The notes beneath the pieces are model-generated. The model did not search any database. It was not told where the DNA came from and worked only from the letters and a program-made list of their open reading frames with translations. Shown one piece after another: positions 24,666 through 32,244 of a stretch of 41,541 bases of DNA (position 1 is the stretch's first letter; each line of letters begins with the position of its first letter). The stretch comes from Actinomycetota bacterium (lineage in GTDB: Bacteria; Actinomycetota; Actinomycetes; S36-B12; UBA5976). Both the position numbers and the translations under genes were made by a program. The DNA is taken from positions 1-41,541 of the forward strand of contig RGDC01000003.1 of the NCBI GenBank assembly GCA_009918005.1, written 5' to 3'.

Positions 24666-26831
24666 TCAAGGTGTGGCGTTTACGACCTTCAAGGTGACAT
24701 TCGTTCCCGGTAATGTCAATGTTCCAACTGCAACTGATTGCTCCAGAACAAACAGTGGCAATGTTGCATTCGAACCTTGTTGTAACTCCAGAATTGGATT
24801 TAGCCCTAACTCTTGCAGAATTGAAATTGCCTGATCAGATGGCACTCCCATTAAGTTAGGGATGCTGACTGGCGCATTGGGATCAACTGGTGCAAGTGAT
24901 GGGGCAGCCGATGGTGATGGGCTTTCTGTTGGATTTGCTCCGTTTGGTTGTCCTTTAGGAAGGTCAGGGAATTTTTGAATCGGCACACCTTCGAGAGCAC
25001 CCTTCATGTAGGCAGTAAAAATCCGAGCTGGGTAGGAACCACCAGTAACGGATGACATGCCACCTGTTCCCGAAAGCGAAACCGGTTGGCCATCTGGTCC
25101 GTCCTTAACGAACATCACCGCAGTTGCCAGCTCAGGAGTGTAACCTGCGAAAAGAGCAGACTTATTGTCATTAGTTGTTCCAGTTTTGCCTGCAACTGGC
25201 CTACCTAATGCTCTGGCTGCTGTACCAGTTCCAACCTGGACTACCTTTTGAAGCGCATACGTAACAATGTCGGCCACATCAGTACTGAAAGCCTGCACTG
25301 GTTTTGGACTCAATTTGAAAAGAGTTTCACCCGACCCTGTGGTAATCGACTTTATGTAAGAGGGCGAAACCTGCAGACCACGAGACGCAAACGTTGCATA
25401 TGCAGCAGCGATGTCCACGACATGTGGACTAGCAGTTCCGAGGGTGAATGCAAGGTTTGGTTCCATTCCCACAGCATCAGCAGGAATGCCAGCTCGAATC
25501 GCAGACTTAAGGACAACTTCACGTCCCACAGATTCGGCTAATTCAACGAATGCTGAGTTGATGGAATTTTCAGTTGCTTTAAGTAAAGTAACTCGATCAC
25601 CATACGAATGGCCACCGTAATTTACAACGACGTAATTATCGACCTTAGTTTTATTCTTTCCACTAAACGCCGTGGAAAGTGATGCTCCGCTTTCTATTCC
25701 GGCAGCTAATGTGAAGGGTTTAAAGGTGGAACCAGCTTGACCAATCATCTGCGTTGCATTGTTAAGTTGATTCTCTAGATAGTCAGCGCCGCCATACATG
25801 GCAACTACCTCGCCAGTCTCTGGACGTACCGAAGCCACTCCAATTCTCAGACCGTCAATTTTTTCTTTTGGACCTTGTTCCGCCACGGCGAGGATCATTG
25901 CATCCTGTGCTTGTTTGTTAAAAGTGGTAACTACTCGAAGTCCACCTAAATTGATTTGGTCTTCAGTTACACCACTTGCATACATGGTCTGTCTAGCCTG
26001 TTCAATAAGGTATCCCTGCGGACCGGAAAAAGTTTGCGCTGGTGGTTCAGTGAGATACATAGGAAACATTGCAGAAGAACGTTCCTCTTGACTTAACCAG
26101 CCTTTTGTAACCATTCCATCCAAGACATAGTTCCATCTCAGTTGCAAGCCATCAAGATTCTTTTCTGGTGCCAGACCACTTGGTGCCTGAACGATTGCAG
26201 CAAGAAAAGCTGACTCCGAATAATTTAAATCTTTTGCGCTCTTGCCAAAATATGACGTTGCTGCACTTTCAATTCCATATGCATGTCTACCGAAATAAAT
26301 GGTGTTCATGTAGTCAGCAAGGATTTGATCTTTGCTAATCAATGTCTCAAGTTTGATGGAAAGCACTAATTCCTTCGCTTTACGCGTAACTGTGCGTTCT
26401 TGTGTTAAGAATGCATTCTTTGCATATTGCTGAGTGATCGTGGATCCACCACCTGCTCCTGCTGCACCCATCAGGTTTGTATAAATTGCGCGAGAAATTC
26501 CGCGGATAGAAAAGCCGCCATGACTATAAAACTCGCGATCTTCGGCAGCTAGCATTGCATGTTGGGTGACAACTGGGATCTGCGTAAAATCCACCGATAC
26601 TCGGTTAGCATCACCCAATCGAGCCAGCTCTGTAACGCCATCGTCGTAGTACAAAATTGTGGTTTGCGCAGTTGCAATTTCACTGGCTTGTGGAATGGCT
26701 ACAACTTTGACCGCAATGGCAATCGCAAGCAATCCTGCGGCAATTCCAAATCCGGCAAGCAGAACTAATTGCTTTAAAGAAGGAATGAAGCGCATAATGC
26801 CACGCTTGTTTTTGCGGGGATAGTTGACCAT
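24666..26831 (-). CDS. ponA: PonA: bifunctional class A penicillin-binding protein with C-terminal PASTA domain
   Basis: Glycosyltransferase plus transpeptidase for peptidoglycan synthesis. 721 residues: basic cytoplasmic tail, membrane helix (about 19-45), GT51 domain with the catalytic Glu in AAEDREFYSHGG (E97) and GGSTITQQYAKN (about 128-139). The transpeptidase domain has GSTFKPF (S368, K371), ENSINSAF (SxN) and GKTGTTNDNK. A Pro/Ser-rich linker (PTESPSPSAAPSLAPVDP) leads to one PASTA repeat (about 655-718). ATG 26831 follows GAGGA too closely, so an alternative ATG at 26795 cannot be excluded. It follows the DUF5318 gene by four bases, as ponA1 follows Rv0049 in M. tuberculosis. Confidence 0.95.
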   Translation of the reverse strand: MVNYPRKNKRGIMRFIPSLKQLVLLAGFGIAAGLLAIAIAVKVVAIPQASEIATAQTTILYYDDGVTELARLGDANRVSVDFTQIPVVTQHAMLAAEDREFYSHGGFSIRGISRAIYTNLMGAAGAGGGSTITQQYAKNAFLTQERTVTRKAKELVLSIKLETLISKDQILADYMNTIYFGRHAYGIESAATSYFGKSAKDLNYSESAFLAAIVQAPSGLAPEKNLDGLQLRWNYVLDGMVTKGWLSQEERSSAMFPMYLTEPPAQTFSGPQGYLIEQARQTMYASGVTEDQINLGGLRVVTTFNKQAQDAMILAVAEQGPKEKIDGLRIGVASVRPETGEVVAMYGGADYLENQLNNATQMIGQAGSTFKPFTLAAGIESGASLSTAFSGKNKTKVDNYVVVNYGGHSYGDRVTLLKATENSINSAFVELAESVGREVVLKSAIRAGIPADAVGMEPNLAFTLGTASPHVVDIAAAYATFASRGLQVSPSYIKSITTGSGETLFKLSPKPVQAFSTDVADIVTYALQKVVQVGTGTAARALGRPVAGKTGTTNDNKSALFAGYTPELATAVMFVKDGPDGQPVSLSGTGGMSSVTGGSYPARIFTAYMKGALEGVPIQKFPDLPKGQPNGANPTESPSPSAAPSLAPVDPNAPVSIPNLMGVPSDQAISILQELGLNPILELQQGSNATLPLFVLEQSVAVGTLTLPGTNVTLKVVNATP

Positions 26832-26835
26832 TCCT

Positions 26836-27345
26836 CTATTTCAACACATCTCGAGGCTCACGAGGTGGAGTGCGAGGCGCGCCATCGCCTAATACATACG
26901 ACATGTGGAGATGATTCCAGCCACATGACTTACAAACTTCGACAACATAGACCCGAAAATGTCCGAACTCATGCGCCAAAACCTTTAGTTCACTTGATGT
27001 TTTTACTCTTCCCGATAAGTATCCAAGATCATCGCCAAAGATATAGGTCACATGAACGAGTTCGCTCTTAGCGCACATTGGACACATTCGTTCAGTCTCT
27101 TCGCCATGATGTTTAGCTGCTCGCAATAGATATGGATCAGCATCACAAACTTGTTCTCGCAACAAGGCATCATGCTTGATTTGTTCTAGGACCGCCCGGC
27201 GAGCCAAAACGTAGTCCAAAACGTGGCGCGGGCGAACCGGATCTGCGACATCCTCCGCTGGGTATGGAATTGGACGAGGCGGTTCGGAACTAATGCCGCC
27301 CGCTCGAATACCCGTAATACTCTGATGCGATCCGGGCCTGCTCAC
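26836..27345 (-). CDS. DUF5318 family protein (Rv0049-like)
   Basis: 169 residues, soluble. Conserved features are the helical segment HVLDYVLARRAVLEQIKHDALLREQVCDADPYLLRAAKHHG (about 40-80), and two Cys pairs, CPMC (about 88-91) and CKSCGWNHLH (about 138-147), that look like a zinc ribbon. The family is actinobacterial, sits next to ponA and has no established function. GTG 27345 is supported by a leaderless -10, and the gene probably forms an operon with ponA. Confidence 0.85.
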   Translation of the reverse strand: MSRPGSHQSITGIRAGGISSEPPRPIPYPAEDVADPVRPRHVLDYVLARRAVLEQIKHDALLREQVCDADPYLLRAAKHHGEETERMCPMCAKSELVHVTYIFGDDLGYLSGRVKTSSELKVLAHEFGHFRVYVVEVCKSCGWNHLHMSYVLGDGAPRTPPREPRDVLK

Positions 27346-27351
27346 CTGACA

Positions 27352-27357
27352 ACCTTA
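27352..27357 (-). promoter_or_regulatory. Predicted -10 box of a leaderless promoter (DUF5318-ponA)
   Basis: On the minus strand TAAGGT is followed by six bases and then GTG 27345. Part of the 192-bp divergent region 27346-27537, which also holds a 10-bp palindrome CTAGATCTAG at 27384-27393 and the PadR operator. Confidence 0.55.
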
Positions 27358-27453
27358 AGGGTGGTGGGACACACTAGCTGGAACTAGATCTAGCGAGAAA
27401 TCCAAATATCCCCGGTTTTAGTACAAAAATATTGGGTTCCTCGTAGGCACAAT

Positions 27454-27481
27454 TTGCTTGAGCTGAGCTGCACTGTATTAT
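27454..27481 (+). promoter_or_regulatory. Probable promoter of padR-ino1
   Basis: TTGCTT (27454-27459), a 16-bp spacer and TATTAT (27476-27481). The -10 runs directly into the palindromic operator, so a bound regulator would block initiation. Confidence 0.5.
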
Positions 27482-27511
27482 TTAGATGTATCGATTTGAT
27501 ACATCTAAATA
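27479..27511. promoter_or_regulatory. Palindromic PadR-type operator
   Basis: Perfect 14-bp inverted repeat: TATTTAGATGTATC (27479-27492), spacer GATTT, GATACATCTAAATA (27498-27511). It contains the ATGT...ACAT halves typical of PadR-family operators and lies 27-59 bp before the padR start, overlapping the probable promoter. Autoregulation is likely. Confidence 0.75.
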
Positions 27512-27537
27512 TCCTATTTTTAAGGGTTGGACTCGCC

Positions 27538-28128
27538 GTGGCCAAAAGATCTGAAGCTCTAGAGCTTGCGATCCTTGGCGTACTCGCCCAAACCCCGCAA
27601 CATGGCTACGAACTTCGTAAGCGATTAATTTCAGTGCTTGGTCTGTTCAGCACAATTTCATATGGTGCTTTGTACCCAGCACTTAAGTCATTAGTCGAGC
27701 GTGGACTTCTGGTTGAACAAGATGAAGTTGGAACTGGAAAATACCCTAAGCGAGCTCGCATTACTTATGCCTTAACCGACGCTGGCTTAGCTCACTTCAA
27801 TGCAATGGTCGCCGATAGTGGGCCAGGCGCTTGGGACGATGACAACTTTGCAGTGCGGATGTCACTGTTCGGTCAAACCGAAGTAAATACTCGAATTCAT
27901 ATTTTGCAGGGTCGTCGCAGTCGAGTTGAAGAGCGCTTAGCAAACCTGCAAACAAACTTGTCTAAAGGCAGAGAGCGCTTGGACTCATACACTTTAGAGC
28001 TGCAACAACATGGCCTAGATGCACTTGAACGCGAAGTGCGTTGGCTAAACGAACTTATCTCGCGAGAGCAATCGCAGGGTGCCGCAAACAGCGGTAACTC
28101 CCAAGTCTCGCAAGTTAACAAAAAGTAA
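27538..28128 (+). CDS. PadR-family transcriptional regulator
   Basis: 196 residues with GTG 27538 as start, since the family begins MAKRSEALELAILGVLAQTPQHGYEL; the frame is open upstream to 27454, but that would overlap the operator. The N-terminal winged helix (about 1-90) includes HGYELRKRL, SYGALYPALKSLVERGLL and KRARITYALTDAGL. A C-terminal region (about 120-185) is a predicted coiled-coil dimerisation helix pair (RRSRVEERLANLQTNLSKG and following). It sits 39 bp upstream of ino1, as PadR gene Rv0047c neighbours ino1 in M. tuberculosis, so ino1 and the divergent ponA operon are candidate targets. Confidence 0.9.
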   Translation: MAKRSEALELAILGVLAQTPQHGYELRKRLISVLGLFSTISYGALYPALKSLVERGLLVEQDEVGTGKYPKRARITYALTDAGLAHFNAMVADSGPGAWDDDNFAVRMSLFGQTEVNTRIHILQGRRSRVEERLANLQTNLSKGRERLDSYTLELQQHGLDALEREVRWLNELISREQSQGAANSGNSQVSQVNKK

Positions 28129-28155
28129 GACCGTAAGAAAAATTCACTGACAACT

Positions 28156-28161
28156 AGGAGG
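28156..28161 (+). promoter_or_regulatory. Strong ribosome binding site of ino1
   Basis: AGGAGG six bases before GTG 28168. It fixes the start and contrasts with the many leaderless genes in the window. Confidence 0.7.
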
Positions 28162-28167
28162 CTTACA

Positions 28168-29238
28168 GTGAGTGAAGTTAGAGTAGCGATCGTTGGTGTA
28201 GGAAACTGCGCATCATCGCTGGTACAGGGCGTTGAGTATTACAAAGACGCTGATCCAAAGGCACAAGTCCCCGGGCTTATGCATGTGCAGTTCGGTGACT
28301 ATCACATTAAAGATGTGAACTTTGTTGCTGCATTTGATGTTGATGCGAAGAAAGTTGGCCAGGATCTTTCCGACGCAATCTTTGCTAGTGAGAACAATAC
28401 GATTAAGTTTTCCGATGTCCCGCCGACAGGTATCACAGTTCTTCGTGGACATACCTATGACGGACTTGGTAAGTACTACCGTGACATGGTTGTTGAATCC
28501 GATGATTCACCAGTTGATGTTGTTAAGGCACTTAAGGATGCAAAAGTTGATGTATTAGTTTGCTATCTTCCGGTTGGATCCGAAGAAGCTGCAAAGTTTT
28601 ACGCACAGTGTGCAATTGATGCTGGTGTCGGATTCGTTAATGCGCTTCCAGTATTCATCGCTGGTACAAAAGAATGGGCCGACAAGTTCACTGCAGCTGG
28701 AGTTCCAATCGTTGGAGATGACATCAAGAGCCAAGTAGGTGCCACAATCACCCACCGGGTTCTTGCCAAGCTATTTGAAGATCGTGGCGTAACTGTTGAT
28801 CGCACTTATCAACTAAATGTTGGCGGCAACATGGACTTCATGAACATGTTGGAGCGCGATCGCTTGGAATCGAAGAAAATTTCCAAAACCCAGTCAGTGA
28901 CATCTCAGCTACGCGACAAGATCGATCCTCGCAATGTTCACATTGGCCCAAGCGATTACGTTGCTTGGCTTGATGATCGCAAATGGGCTTTCGTTCGCCT
29001 TGAGGGACGTGCGTTCGGCGATGTGCCATTGAGCCTTGAATACAAGTTGGAAGTTTGGGATTCACCAAACTCAGCTGGTGTCATCATCGATGCAATTCGT
29101 GCTTGCAAGATTGCAAAAGATCGTGGCATTGGTGGCCCTATCCTGAGTGCTTCAAGCTACTTCATGAAGAGTCCACCGGTTCAATACGACGACACTAAGT
29201 GCCGTCAAGAAGTTGAAGACTTCATTGCTGGTAAGTAG
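28168..29238 (+). CDS. ino1: Inositol-3-phosphate synthase
   Basis: Converts glucose-6-phosphate to 1D-myo-inositol-3-phosphate with NAD, the entry to phosphatidylinositol and mycothiol in actinobacteria. 356 residues, close to the actinobacterial form. The Rossmann start is [22 protein letters not shown], with [31 protein letters not shown] and [12 protein letters not shown], the active-site region. Preceded by padR and followed by a strong terminator, so probably a padR-ino1 unit. Confidence 0.96.
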   Translation: MSEVRVAIVGVGNCASSLVQGVEYYKDADPKAQVPGLMHVQFGDYHIKDVNFVAAFDVDAKKVGQDLSDAIFASENNTIKFSDVPPTGITVLRGHTYDGLGKYYRDMVVESDDSPVDVVKALKDAKVDVLVCYLPVGSEEAAKFYAQCAIDAGVGFVNALPVFIAGTKEWADKFTAAGVPIVGDDIKSQVGATITHRVLAKLFEDRGVTVDRTYQLNVGGNMDFMNMLERDRLESKKISKTQSVTSQLRDKIDPRNVHIGPSDYVAWLDDRKWAFVRLEGRAFGDVPLSLEYKLEVWDSPNSAGVIIDAIRACKIAKDRGIGGPILSASSYFMKSPPVQYDDTKCRQEVEDFIAGK

Positions 29239-29304
29239 CTGCTAGTAAGTAATTTATAGAACCGTTGCGCTTCGGGTGTAGTAGACACATAAGCGGCCTC
29301 CTTT

Positions 29305-29339
29305 ACTAAGGGTCCCTAGTTCGACTAGGGGCCCTTAGT
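29305..29339 (+). terminator. Terminator after ino1
   Basis: A 16-bp stem (29305-29320 with 29324-29339, one G-U pair) with a 3-base loop TCG lies 66 bases after the ino1 stop and is followed by TTGTTTAT. The U tract is imperfect but the stem is long and GC-rich at its centre. Confidence 0.8.
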
Positions 29340-29391
29340 TGTTTATCTCGGTAATTTTCTTCCCAAAACGACAATTTCATAAAACTAGGGG

Positions 29392-29397
29392 TAGCGT
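29392..29397 (+). promoter_or_regulatory. Predicted -10 box of a leaderless promoter (MFS transporter)
   Basis: TAGCGT is followed by seven bases and then GTG 29405. Confidence 0.4.
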
Positions 29398-29404
29398 GAA
29401 TTAA

Positions 29405-30748
29405 GTGAATCGCCCAAGTGCTAGATCGTTTTCGTTCTTGCGACATGCCAATGCGCGAGAACTTCTTGGCGCGCGCATCTTTGGCCAAGCGGGAGATGGT
29501 TTACTGCAAACCGCATTAGCGACCTTCGTATTATTCTCCCCACAGCGAGAATCAGATCCACGCAAAATTGCATTGGCATTTGGCATACTACTTTTGCCGT
29601 ATTCAATTGTGGCTCCCTTTGTTGGAGTCTTTATTGATCGCTGGTCTCGCCGCACGATTTTGATTCGTGCAAATTTGCTTCGTGTGGTGACAATGATTGC
29701 AATTGCGGTGGTGATTGCTAACAGTTCAGCGAGCGTAATCCTTGCAGTTCTTGTCCTCATCAGTCTTGGCGTCAATAGATTCGTGCAAGCTGCGCTGTCT
29801 GCCTCACTTCCCCATGTAGTCGATGAGGGTGATCTCGTCCCAGCTAATGCACTTTTTCCTACCTTAGGAACCACTGCTGCCTCGTTAGCAGCCGCGCTTG
29901 GTATTGCTACCCAAAACATTTTAGAAAATTCAGATGCAATTAATGCCGGCTTAGTTATTGCGGGTTCGGTTCTTGCTGGAATAGCTTCATTGATTGCACT
30001 TCGCATCACTCCAAAAGATATTCTTGGTCCTTACCTGGTTGAGTCCGCAATGCGCGATGAATTTAAAAATGCTTTATCGGGACTCGCTGCTGGATTCAAA
30101 TACATGATTCGTTCTGGCAGAACTTTAAGTAGCATGTCAGCCGTAGCGTTACAAAGATGGGCCTTTGGAGCTTTGACGGTGCATACCCTGTTGCTTTCGC
30201 GAAATTCCTGGCATACCGCTTCTACCGCCGACCAGGCAGTGCTGGATTTTGGGCTTTGTGCAGGCGCTGCTGCTACTGGTGCATTTACCGCTGCGATCTT
30301 GAGTACCTTCTTACTGAGTGATCGCGCCGATAAAACCAAATCTGGATCTGACGGTTCACCTCATCGCCAGGTTCACCTGATCGCAGCAATGACAGTCGCT
30401 ACTGGTTTGAGTGCCGTGGTGTGTTTTGTTGGTTACCAAATAGGAACACTGCCAGCAATCTGTGCCACTGCTGCTTCGCTGGGTTTTGCCGGACAGTTGC
30501 TAAAGATCAATGCTGATACAACTATTCAACGAACTATCGATGATGCGCATCGCGGTCGGGTGTTTTCAATTTTTGACATGATGATAAACATTTCTCTGGT
30601 GCTAGGTATCACCACTTATGCGTTAATTGGTGGCATCAGAGAAAACATAAATGTGGGCGCAGCATATTCCGTTGTATTGCTCAGTTGCAGTACCGGATTG
30701 GCTATCTTTTTACTTCGTAAATATCGCGCAAATCAGAGGTCGCTCTAG
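29405..30748 (+). CDS. Major facilitator superfamily transporter (probable exporter)
   Basis: 447 residues with about twelve membrane helices. The MFS loop between helices 2 and 3 is FVGVFIDRWSRRTILIRANLLR (about 75-96), in the MFS_3/enterobactin-exporter-like subgroup with a basic DRWSRR motif. A central cytoplasmic loop has RADKTKSGSDGSPHRQ-type polar sequence (about 308-323). Substrate unknown. It is a single-gene transcript between the ino1 terminator and pcnA, which converges on it with a four-base overlap. It marks the joint between the ino1 block and the pcnA-parA block. Confidence 0.85.
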   Translation: MNRPSARSFSFLRHANARELLGARIFGQAGDGLLQTALATFVLFSPQRESDPRKIALAFGILLLPYSIVAPFVGVFIDRWSRRTILIRANLLRVVTMIAIAVVIANSSASVILAVLVLISLGVNRFVQAALSASLPHVVDEGDLVPANALFPTLGTTAASLAAALGIATQNILENSDAINAGLVIAGSVLAGIASLIALRITPKDILGPYLVESAMRDEFKNALSGLAAGFKYMIRSGRTLSSMSAVALQRWAFGALTVHTLLLSRNSWHTASTADQAVLDFGLCAGAAATGAFTAAILSTFLLSDRADKTKSGSDGSPHRQVHLIAAMTVATGLSAVVCFVGYQIGTLPAICATAASLGFAGQLLKINADTTIQRTIDDAHRGRVFSIFDMMINISLVLGITTYALIGGIRENINVGAAYSVVLLSCSTGLAIFLLRKYRANQRSL

Positions 30749-32184
30749 GTTTGCGAATTCCACCAAGTGGTTAGGCGTTCAATCGCTTGCTCCCTACTCA
30801 GCGGTCCTTCATCCAACCGAACATTTAGCAAGTAGTTGTAGGCCTTTCCGATCATCGGACCTGATGTAACATTCAAGATGGACATAATGTCGTTTCCATC
30901 TAAGTCCGGCCTAATCGAATTCAATTCCTCTTGTTGTTCCAAAGTTTTGATTCGATCTTCCAGGTCGTCATATGTTGCTGCCAAAATTGCAGCCCGTCGT
31001 GGATTTCTTGTTGTGCAATCTGCTCGCGTCAATTTGTGAAGTCGAACCAACTCTTCTCCGGCATCTCTGACATACCTGCGAACTGCTGAATCAGTCCATT
31101 GACCTTGTCCGTATCCGTGAAAACGTAAATGGAGTTCCGTTAGTTTGCAGACCGAATCAACCAAGTCACTCGGATATCGCATAGCCGTTAATCGTTTCCG
31201 GGCAATCTTTGCGCCAACTACTTCATGATGATGGAAGCTGACACCACCACCTGATTCGAATCTGCGTGTTTTTGGTTTACCGATATCGTGCAAGAGTGCA
31301 GCCAAGCGCAACACTAAATCAGGCTCGCATTTTGGGGCATGTGTAGTTTCTAAATCGATTGCTTGCTGTAGAACTATCAAACTATGTTCATAAACATCTT
31401 TATGTTTATGGTGTTCATCAATTTCAAGTTGGAGCGCGGGTAGTTCGGGAATTACATGCTCGGCAAGGTTAGTTCCCTCTAGAATTTCAAGACCAAGAGC
31501 CGGATTATCACCCATGATCAATTTTGTGAATTCGTCTCTAACTCTTTCTGCGGAAACAATCTTTATTCGATCCGACATTTCTGTGGCAGCCAACAAAACA
31601 TCGACAACTGGCGTGAAACCTAATTGACTTGCGAATCTCGCAGCTCGCATCATGCGCAATGGGTCATCTGAAAAAGATAATTCTGGTTCTCGTGGCGTGC
31701 GGATAACTCGCTTACTCAAGTCATCTACACCTCCAAATGGATCTACGAAAACAAGTTCGGGAAGTCTTACCGCCATCGCGTTTATAGTGAAATCGCGCCG
31801 AACTAGATCCGCTTCCAGCGAAGTACCAAAACTAACTTCGGGCTTTCGACTTTCATCGCTATAAATTTCCGTGCGGTAAGTCGTTATCTCTACTTGAAAA
31901 TCTTTTCGGCGAGCGCCAACAGTGCCAAATGCAATTCCAATGTCCCAAACTGAATCGGCCCAAGGCGTAACCAAACTTAGAATCTGATCCGGGTTAGCGT
32001 TGGTTGTGAAATCGAGGTCTGTGATTTCGCGATTTAGAATTAGGTCCCGAACCGGGCCACCGACGATAGCGAACTCAAAGCCAGCAACACTAAACAGTTG
32101 TGCAAGCTTCATCACATCGGGCATTTGTTCCAGAGCAGATGTTACGGTTCTCGTTGCTATTGCCTGTGGCGATGTGTTGTCCAT
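30745..32184 (-). CDS. pcnA: CCA tRNA nucleotidyltransferase / poly(A) polymerase family with HD domain
   Basis: Adds or repairs the CCA end of tRNA. 479 residues from ATG 32184; a longer frame to 32256 would cross the divergent promoter region. The nucleotidyltransferase head has FAIVGGPVRDLIL and TDLDFTTNA with the catalytic Asp pair, and RRDFTINAMAVRL. A central RNA-binding region (SDDPLRMMRAARFASQLGF) and an HD domain (HDIGKPKTRRF) follow. The order pcnA divergent from the DUF6049 gene, then murJ, matches M. tuberculosis Rv3907c-Rv3910 apart from the missing mutT4. Confidence 0.94.
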   Translation of the reverse strand: MDNTSPQAIATRTVTSALEQMPDVMKLAQLFSVAGFEFAIVGGPVRDLILNREITDLDFTTNANPDQILSLVTPWADSVWDIGIAFGTVGARRKDFQVEITTYRTEIYSDESRKPEVSFGTSLEADLVRRDFTINAMAVRLPELVFVDPFGGVDDLSKRVIRTPREPELSFSDDPLRMMRAARFASQLGFTPVVDVLLAATEMSDRIKIVSAERVRDEFTKLIMGDNPALGLEILEGTNLAEHVIPELPALQLEIDEHHKHKDVYEHSLIVLQQAIDLETTHAPKCEPDLVLRLAALLHDIGKPKTRRFESGGGVSFHHHEVVGAKIARKRLTAMRYPSDLVDSVCKLTELHLRFHGYGQGQWTDSAVRRYVRDAGEELVRLHKLTRADCTTRNPRRAAILAATYDDLEDRIKTLEQQEELNSIRPDLDGNDIMSILNVTSGPMIGKAYNYLLNVRLDEGPLSREQAIERLTTWWNSQT

Positions 32185-32232
32185 AACATGACCTAGCCTA
32201 GATGCAATTGCAAAAAGTCCAATATTTGCAGG

Positions 32233-32238
32233 TATTCT
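32233..32238 (+). promoter_or_regulatory. Predicted -10 box of a leaderless promoter (DUF6049 gene)
   Basis: TATTCT is followed by six bases and then GTG 32245. The 60-bp region 32185-32244 also holds a possible minus-strand -10, TAGGCT, ten bases before the pcnA ATG. Confidence 0.5.
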
Positions 32239-32244
32239 TACAAA

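Noticed and set aside
29401..30009. 202-residue open frame on the minus strand opposite the MFS gene
   Set aside because: The membrane-transporter reading on the plus strand is clear; the opposite frame has no family features.
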